Shown: positions 15,763 to 20,033 of the stretch, piece after piece | Layout of the letters: the number at the start of each line of letters is the position of its first letter | Position numbering within the stretch: position 1 is the stretch's first letter | Assembly (NCBI GenBank): GCA_003514305.1 | Contig: DORE01000077.1 | Span: 21,987 to 42,019 of the forward strand | Direction of reading: 5' to 3' | Length of the DNA stretch: 20,033 nt | Source: Gammaproteobacteria bacterium | GTDB taxonomy: Bacteria; Pseudomonadota; Gammaproteobacteria; Pseudomonadales; Pseudohongiellaceae | Translations under genes and position numbers: made by a program | The notes under the pieces: model-generated | Database searches by the model: none | Seen by the model: only the letters and a program-made list of their open reading frames with translations | What the model was told of the DNA's origin: nothing

Positions 15763-16683
15763 ATGAACGACAAGAAAAAACTTGGTAAAGGGCTTGACGC
15801 TTTGTTGTCGGCTGGAAGCGCAAAGACGATGGCGAGCCTGCTCGGAGGCCGATCTCGCGAAACAGATTCAGCTCAATCACAACCAATTGAACAGAAAATG
15901 GCTCGAGATGGTGACTTAATGAACATACCGGTGGACTTGATCCAGCGAGGTAAGTATCAACCCCGGACCGATATGCATGAGGAAGCCCTTGAAGAACTGT
16001 CTGCTTCGATCAAAAATCAGGGAGTAATGCAGCCAATAGTTGTAAGGCCGATTTCTTCAGAAAGATACGAAATCATTGCTGGTGAGCGACGCTGGCGGGC
16101 CACCCAGATGGCTGATCTCGACACCATACCAGCAATTGTTAAACCCGTAGGTGATGAAGCTGCCATCGCCATGGCGCTTATTGAGAACATTCAGCGCGAA
16201 AACCTTAACCCGATTGAAGAGGCAATGGCTCTCAAACGTCTGCAGGATGAGTTCGAGCTGACCCAACAAGAAGTCGCTGATGCTGTTGGAAAATCGAGAG
16301 TTACCGTAACCAATCTGATGCGTCTGATTAATCTCCACATAGTAGTCAAAAGAATGCTAGAACACGGGGACCTCGAAATGGGACACGCCAGAGCGCTGCT
16401 AGCTTTACCTGGCGATCAGCAAACCAATGCAGCACGAGTGGTGTCAGGAAAAGGGCTCTCGGTCCGTCAGACAGAAGCCTTGGTCAGACGATTACTTGCA
16501 GATAAAGGCAATACCCCAGAAATAAAGACGCTTGACCCCGACATTAAAAGCCTCGAGGACAATCTAGCGGAGAAGTTGGGGGCAAAAGTAATGATTCAGC
16601 ATAGCGCAAGAGGCAAAGGGAAGGTGGTTGTAAAATACAACTCCCTGGATGAATTAGACGGCATCTTGACACATATCAATTAG
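15763..16683 (+). CDS. parB: Chromosome partitioning protein ParB (Spo0J)
   Basis: 306-residue CTP-dependent DNA clamp that loads at parS and spreads to form the partition complex. The basic KLGKGLDALL (6-15) is the ParA-stimulating tail. The CTP-binding domain shows GERRWRA (107-113) and ENIQRENLNPIEEA (141-154). The HTH that reads parS follows (about 166-187, LTQQEVADAVGKSRVTVTNLMR), and a C-terminal dimer domain ends the protein. ATG 15763 gives the standard N-terminus though the ribosome site is weak. Likely targets in this window are the two parS candidates in recF. Confidence 0.96.
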   Translation: MNDKKKLGKGLDALLSAGSAKTMASLLGGRSRETDSAQSQPIEQKMARDGDLMNIPVDLIQRGKYQPRTDMHEEALEELSASIKNQGVMQPIVVRPISSERYEIIAGERRWRATQMADLDTIPAIVKPVGDEAAIAMALIENIQRENLNPIEEAMALKRLQDEFELTQQEVADAVGKSRVTVTNLMRLINLHIVVKRMLEHGDLEMGHARALLALPGDQQTNAARVVSGKGLSVRQTEALVRRLLADKGNTPEIKTLDPDIKSLEDNLAEKLGAKVMIQHSARGKGKVVVKYNSLDELDGILTHIN

Positions 16684-16798
16684 GTTAGGGTCCCTAGCAC
16701 CATTCGGCTAGCAAACCCCTACAAAAAAGTTGTCATTTGAAGCAACTCCTCAGCAAAAATGCCCTTTGTTTTCAGAGCCGAGTTGATTCTGGCGCGGG

Positions 16799-16827
16799 TT
16801 GCGATACCCCAGTAAAGTTCCTATAAT
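16799..16827 (+). promoter_or_regulatory. Predicted strong sigma70 promoter of the atp operon
   Basis: TTGCGA (16799-16804) and a perfect TATAAT (16822-16827) are separated by 17 bases, in the 214-base gap before atpI. The bases just after the -10 are GCGCGGG, a GC-rich discriminator of the kind linked to growth-rate and ppGpp control; that link is inference. Confidence 0.75.
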
Positions 16828-16897
16828 GCGCGGGCTTTTGGTGACCACCGTAGCGATGAAGTGTCGTGGGAGGCCTTGGGAAATACTCTGACATACA

Positions 16898-17323
16898 GTG
16901 AGCTTCCCTGTCGTAGACGTGACAAATTTAAAGCCACCCCCTGTCCATAAAGTGATCGTCGCCCAAGTGTCTGCGACTGCCTTTATAACAGTTGTTTCTT
17001 TGGCTCTGATAAGTGCCCAAGCTGCCTTCTCGGTGCTGTTGGGGGGCATCGTTAGTAGCGCATCGAACGCGTTCTTTGCGGCACAAACCTTCAAGCACCG
17101 GGGAGCCAGAAACGCTCAGAAAATTGTTAAGGGGTTTGTTGCAGGAGAAATTGGCAAATTCTTCATCACCGTTGTGATGTTCGCTTTGTGTTTTTCCTTG
17201 TTGCCTAGTGTGATCGAGTTCGCCATGATCCTGGCGTTTTTGACGGTACACGTTGTTGGTGTTGTAGCAGCTGTGAGAATTGATTACAGCCCCAACGGAC
17301 ACAAGAGCACGTCATTACCCTGA
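16898..17323 (+). CDS. atpI: ATP synthase subunit I (AtpI)
   Basis: 141-residue, strongly hydrophobic protein with about four predicted membrane helices (near 22-41, 45-60, 85-105 and 108-130) and the family's charged loop between the second and third helices (FKHRGARNAQKIVKGFVAGEIGKFF). Family knowledge: AtpI helps assemble the c-ring and is not part of the finished enzyme. Sequence conservation in this family is low, so the call rests largely on topology plus its place directly before atpB. The start is GTG 16898 by length; a second GTG at 16919 is possible, and neither has a clear ribosome site. Low translation would suit a sub-stoichiometric assembly factor. Confidence 0.85.
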   Translation: MSFPVVDVTNLKPPPVHKVIVAQVSATAFITVVSLALISAQAAFSVLLGGIVSSASNAFFAAQTFKHRGARNAQKIVKGFVAGEIGKFFITVVMFALCFSLLPSVIEFAMILAFLTVHVVGVVAAVRIDYSPNGHKSTSLP

Positions 17324-17328
17324 GGCGA

Positions 17329-17341
17329 TGCGCCATGCGCA
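17329..17341 (+). other. Small GC-rich inverted repeat after the atpI stop
   Basis: TGCGC-CAT-GCGCA is a 5-bp stem with a 3-base loop, starting 5 bases after the atpI stop and inside the 84-base atpI-atpB gap. It lacks a T-run, so it is not an intrinsic terminator; a processing or stability hairpin is possible. Confidence 0.35.
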
Positions 17342-17407
17342 CGTAAGTAGGGTTTGTTCGGCATCCAAGCGAGCTTAATTGGATTTCAAGAGAGTCAGGA
17401 AAACTTA

Positions 17408-18289
17408 ATGGCAGAGTTAGCCAATGCGGCGCACGCCGCCGCTGAGCACGGTGCTGAGACAACTGCTCAGGAATATATCACTCATCACCTCTCCTATTTG
17501 ACATTCGGTCAACACCCAAGCGGCAGATGGGGCTTTGCCCATACTATGGAGGAAGCGACTGAGATGGGGTTTATGGCGTTTCATGTTGATACGCTTTTCT
17601 GGTCGTTGTTTCTTGGTGGTGGGGCATTGTTTTTTTTCCGGTGGATTGGCAAAAGAGCTACGTCTGGAGTCCCGAACGGGACGCAAAACTTTGTTGAAAG
17701 TATCTTTGAATTTGTTGACGATCGAGTCTCCGAAGGTTTCAACCATAAAAACCCGGTCATTGCTCCGCTCGCTTTAACGGTATTTGTCTGGATCATGTTA
17801 ATGAACCTTATGGACCTTGTGCCGGTAGACTGGCTACCAGAAGTCGCAATTTTCATCGGCCACTTCTTTGGTCAGGAACACATGTCTTTCAAAGTGGTAC
17901 CGACAACAGATCCGAACATCACCCTCGGCATGTCGTTTAGTATCTTTGCCTTGATTATCTACTACAGTATAAAGAACAAGGGCGCCTGGGGTTTCTTCAG
18001 CGAACTGGCCTTTCATCCATTTGGCAAGTGGATGATGCCTTTTAACCTAATGATTGAAATCCCAACGCTCTTGGCTAAGCCAATCTCTCTTGGACTAAGA
18101 TTATTCGGTAATCTTTATGCCGGAGAGCTCCTATTTCTGGTGATTTCAGCACTGCTGGGACTATACCAACTGCCGTTTCACTTTGTATGGGCGGTATTTC
18201 ATATCCTCGTGGTTCCTCTGCAGGCGTTTGTGTTCATGATGTTAACCATCGTTTATCTCAATGCCGCGCACGATGGGGCTCATCACTAA
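17408..18289 (+). CDS. atpB: ATP synthase F0 subunit a
   Basis: 293-residue membrane subunit forming the proton half-channels against the c-ring. TAQEYITHHLSYL (19-31) begins the conserved part, and the essential arginine is Arg231 in LGLRLFGNLYAGE on the long helix. Later helices include FLVISALLGLYQ and PLQAFVFMMLTIVYLNAA. ATG 17408 has AGGA at about 8 bases. An in-frame TTG at 17354 would add 18 residues with no family support. The N-terminus is His- and Ala-rich before the first conserved block. Confidence 0.96.
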   Translation: MAELANAAHAAAEHGAETTAQEYITHHLSYLTFGQHPSGRWGFAHTMEEATEMGFMAFHVDTLFWSLFLGGGALFFFRWIGKRATSGVPNGTQNFVESIFEFVDDRVSEGFNHKNPVIAPLALTVFVWIMLMNLMDLVPVDWLPEVAIFIGHFFGQEHMSFKVVPTTDPNITLGMSFSIFALIIYYSIKNKGAWGFFSELAFHPFGKWMMPFNLMIEIPTLLAKPISLGLRLFGNLYAGELLFLVISALLGLYQLPFHFVWAVFHILVVPLQAFVFMMLTIVYLNAAHDGAHH

Positions 18290-18329
18290 TTAAAATTGTT
18301 AACACTTTCTTTCTGAACTGGAGAAAAAA

Positions 18330-18584
18330 ATGGAAACTATATTGGCAGCAACTGTAATCGGCGTATTCTGGCTGCTCGGCATGGGCGCACTGGGCACGGC
18401 GATCGGCTTCGGGATATTGGGCGGCAAGTTTCTTGAGGGCTCAGCTCGACAACCTGAAATGGCGCCCAAGCTCCAGGGTTCAATGTTTTTGGTTGCTGGT
18501 CTGATCGACGCGATTACGATGATTGGTATTGGTATTGGGATGTGGTTTACGTTCGCGAATCCGTTTCTAAGCCAGTTGGGTTAA
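18330..18584 (+). CDS. atpE: ATP synthase F0 subunit c
   Basis: 84-residue hairpin of two membrane helices that oligomerises into the rotating c-ring. The polar loop carries ARQPE (39-43) and the proton-carrying carboxylate is Asp60 in GLIDAITMIGIG. I do not see the Gln and Glu-Ser ligands of sodium-type rings, so proton coupling is expected. ATG 18330 follows GGAG with good spacing, consistent with the high translation needed for many copies per complex. Confidence 0.97.
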   Translation: METILAATVIGVFWLLGMGALGTAIGFGILGGKFLEGSARQPEMAPKLQGSMFLVAGLIDAITMIGIGIGMWFTFANPFLSQLG

Positions 18585-18629
18585 AGGCTCTAAAAGTGTT
18601 TAAACCATACTAACTAGCGAGAGGTTCCC

Positions 18630-19100
18630 GTGGATATCACCCTTACCATATTTGGGCAGTCGGCCGCCTTTTTTGTTTTCTGGTGGTTCTGTTCCACCAA
18701 GGTCTGGCCGCTCTTCTCCAACGTGTTGGAGGACCGCAAGGAGCGTATTGCAGATGGCCTTGAGGCCGCTGCGCGAGCGCAGAAAGACCTAGAATTAGCG
18801 CAAAACGCCTCTTCTGACCAATTGCGTGTAGCAAAGGAGCAAGCAGCCTTGATTATAGATCAGGCTAACAAGCGAGCCTCTCAGATTGTGGAGGAAGCAA
18901 AAGATAAAGCCAAAATAGAAGGCGAGCGAATTATTGCAGGGGCCAACGCAGAAATTGAGCAGGAAATGAACCGGGCCCGTGAGGCCTTGCGCGAGCAGGT
19001 TGGCGCTATTGCGATTGCTGGGGCCGAAAAAATTCTTGAACGATCAATCGATCAGGCTGCGAATGAAGAGCTTCTAAGCAAGCTTGCCGCGGAACTTTGA
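18630..19100 (+). CDS. atpF: ATP synthase F0 subunit b
   Basis: 156 residues, the same length as E. coli subunit b. A single N-terminal membrane helix (about 5-26) is followed by a long, charged, alanine-rich helix that dimerises as the peripheral stalk linking F0 to F1. The family segment VWPLFSNVLEDRKERIADGL (26-45) is present. The start is GTG 18630 behind GAGAGG. It lies 45 bases after atpE and 20 before atpH. Confidence 0.96.
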   Translation: MDITLTIFGQSAAFFVFWWFCSTKVWPLFSNVLEDRKERIADGLEAAARAQKDLELAQNASSDQLRVAKEQAALIIDQANKRASQIVEEAKDKAKIEGERIIAGANAEIEQEMNRAREALREQVGAIAIAGAEKILERSIDQAANEELLSKLAAEL

Positions 19101-19120
19101 GCAGAGGATAAACTCAGCCA

Positions 19121-19657
19121 ATGGCAGAACTCACTACATTAGCCAGGCCGTATGCTAAAGCAGCATTTGAATCTGGATTGGGCGATAATTCTCTGGGGCA
19201 TTGGTCCTCGGTGCTAGCTACCGCGGCTTCTGTCTCGTCGGAGCAATCGGTAACACGGCTTCTAACCGACCCGTCTTTGTCAACCGACAGCGTAGTGGAC
19301 TCATTTGTCGAGCTTCTGGGTGACGACCTAGACACCAAGGCCCGGAATTTCATCCGGTTACTCGCTGAAAATAAGCGCCTGGTCCTTCTACCAGCCATTT
19401 CTGCACTGTTCCATGCCCTGAAGGCAAATCAGGAAAGGTCAATTACTGTAGAAATCACAACGGCCTTCGAGGTCAGTTCGGAAAATCTGGATAATCTGGC
19501 CCAGGGCTTAAAGGGGCGTCTAGCGCAAGACGTCAGCCTCAGCACGACCGTGGACAACAGCTTGATTGGTGGGGCCGTTGTGCGGGCTGGAGACACCGTG
19601 ATCGATAACTCGGTGCGCGGAAAACTGGTCAAGTTAGTCGAATCAATGAATTCCTGA
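19121..19657 (+). CDS. atpH: ATP synthase F1 subunit delta
   Basis: 178-residue cytoplasmic subunit (E. coli 177) that sits on top of F1 and holds the b stalk to the alpha subunits. The N-terminal LARPYAKAAFESGL and the C-terminal DNSLIGGAVVRAGDTVIDNSVRGKL are the family hallmarks. ATG 19121 has GAGGA about 12 bases upstream. Base composition matches its neighbours. Confidence 0.95.
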   Translation: MAELTTLARPYAKAAFESGLGDNSLGHWSSVLATAASVSSEQSVTRLLTDPSLSTDSVVDSFVELLGDDLDTKARNFIRLLAENKRLVLLPAISALFHALKANQERSITVEITTAFEVSSENLDNLAQGLKGRLAQDVSLSTTVDNSLIGGAVVRAGDTVIDNSVRGKLVKLVESMNS

Positions 19658-19697
19658 GCCAAACGAAGAAGGCATTACAGGAATAAGGGAAACGAGC

Positions 19698-20033
19698 ATG
19701 CAACAACTGAATCCGTCAGAAATCAGTGAGATTATCAAGCAGCGCATCGACAGCCTCGATGTATCCGTTCAGGCTAAGAACGAAGGCACGATTGTTAGCG
19801 TGTCCGACGGTATTATCCGCATCTTTGGCCTAACCGATGTTATGTATGGAGAAATGATAGAGTTTGAGGGCGGCATTTACGGTATGGCTCTCAACCTTGA
19901 GCGTGACTCTGTTGGCGCAGTGGTATTGGGTGATTATCTTGGCCTCAAAGAGGGCCAGTCCTGCAAATGCACCGGGCGAATTCTTGAGGTGCCGGTTGGG
20001 CCAGAACTCGAGGGTCGTGTTGTAGATGCCCTT
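19698..20033 (+). CDS. atpA: ATP synthase F1 subunit alpha, N-terminal part (runs off the right edge)
   Basis: The first 112 codons of the non-catalytic nucleotide-binding subunit are present. After MQQLNPSEISEIIKQRI come the beta-barrel motifs GTIVSVSDGIIRIFGL and GMALNLERDSVGAVVLGDY, clear AtpA signatures. ATG 19698 follows AAGGGA at good spacing, 40 bases after atpH. Walker motifs lie beyond the edge. No defect is seen in the visible part. Confidence 0.96.
   Translation, partial: MQQLNPSEISEIIKQRIDSLDVSVQAKNEGTIVSVSDGIIRIFGLTDVMYGEMIEFEGGIYGMALNLERDSVGAVVLGDYLGLKEGQSCKCTGRILEVPVGPELEGRVVDAL

Noticed and set aside
16684..16760. Possible intrinsic terminator after parB (TAGGG/CCCTA, CTAGC/GCTAG, AGTTG/CAACT repeats)
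   Set aside because: Each stem is only 5 bp and none is followed by a T-run, so a terminator is not supported.
16750..17094. 114-codon minus-strand ORF opposite the atp promoter and atpI
   Set aside because: It lies antisense to a well-supported gene start and promoter and has no family resemblance.
1..20033. Search for insertion sequences, CRISPR arrays, phage genes, toxin-antitoxin pairs or other accessory systems
   Set aside because: All coding space is filled by conserved core genes in the usual order, and no transposase, spaced repeat array or unfamiliar gene was found.

Overview
This is a replication-origin region of a gammaproteobacterial chromosome, with a gene order like that of Pseudomonas and its relatives. 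Reading outward from oriC, dnaA-dnaN-recF-gyrB run left on the minus strand, and rpmH-rnpA-yidD-yidC-mnmE-mnmG-rsmG-parA-parB-atpIBEFHA run right on the plus strand. At the far left, a truncated gmhB and a plsC-type acyltransferase gene run toward gyrB. The GmhB zinc cluster, the AtpE carboxylate motif, GyrB and MnmG all read as proteobacterial. Base composition looks intermediate by eye, and I cannot name a genus from the sequence alone.

Layout. 1-1084: end of gmhB and plsC, an overlapping pair converging on gyrB with stop codons interlocked in one CTAG. 1081-7333 (or 7375): the gyrB, recF, dnaN and dnaA replication block, minus strand. About 7376-7700: oriC, with three DnaA boxes and an AT-rich unwinding segment. 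7751-10227: rpmH, rnpA, yidD and yidC, covering ribosome protein L34, tRNA 5' processing and membrane protein insertion. 10304-14793: mnmE, mnmG and rsmG, covering tRNA wobble-uridine modification and 16S rRNA methylation; a 430-base AT-rich gap separates mnmE from mnmG. 14901-16683: parA and parB, chromosome segregation. 16822 onward: the ATP synthase operon from atpI into atpA, which runs off the right edge, behind a strong sigma70-type promoter.

How the parts fit. DnaA binds oriC, DnaN clamps the polymerase, GyrB removes supercoils ahead of the forks, and ParA/ParB segregate the new origins. Two parS-like palindromes, the likely ParB landing sites, lie inside recF about 3.2 and 3.8 kb from oriC. 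Both coincide with codons for the same tetrapeptide, Phe-His-Val-Glu. Transcription diverges from the dnaA/rpmH gap, which supports oriC being there.

I see no mobile element, CRISPR array, tRNA, rRNA, phage gene or unfamiliar protein family. The points worth a second look are mostly in DNA sites: the parS candidates, the phased TTATATATAT triplet upstream of mnmG, and small inverted repeats at gene starts.
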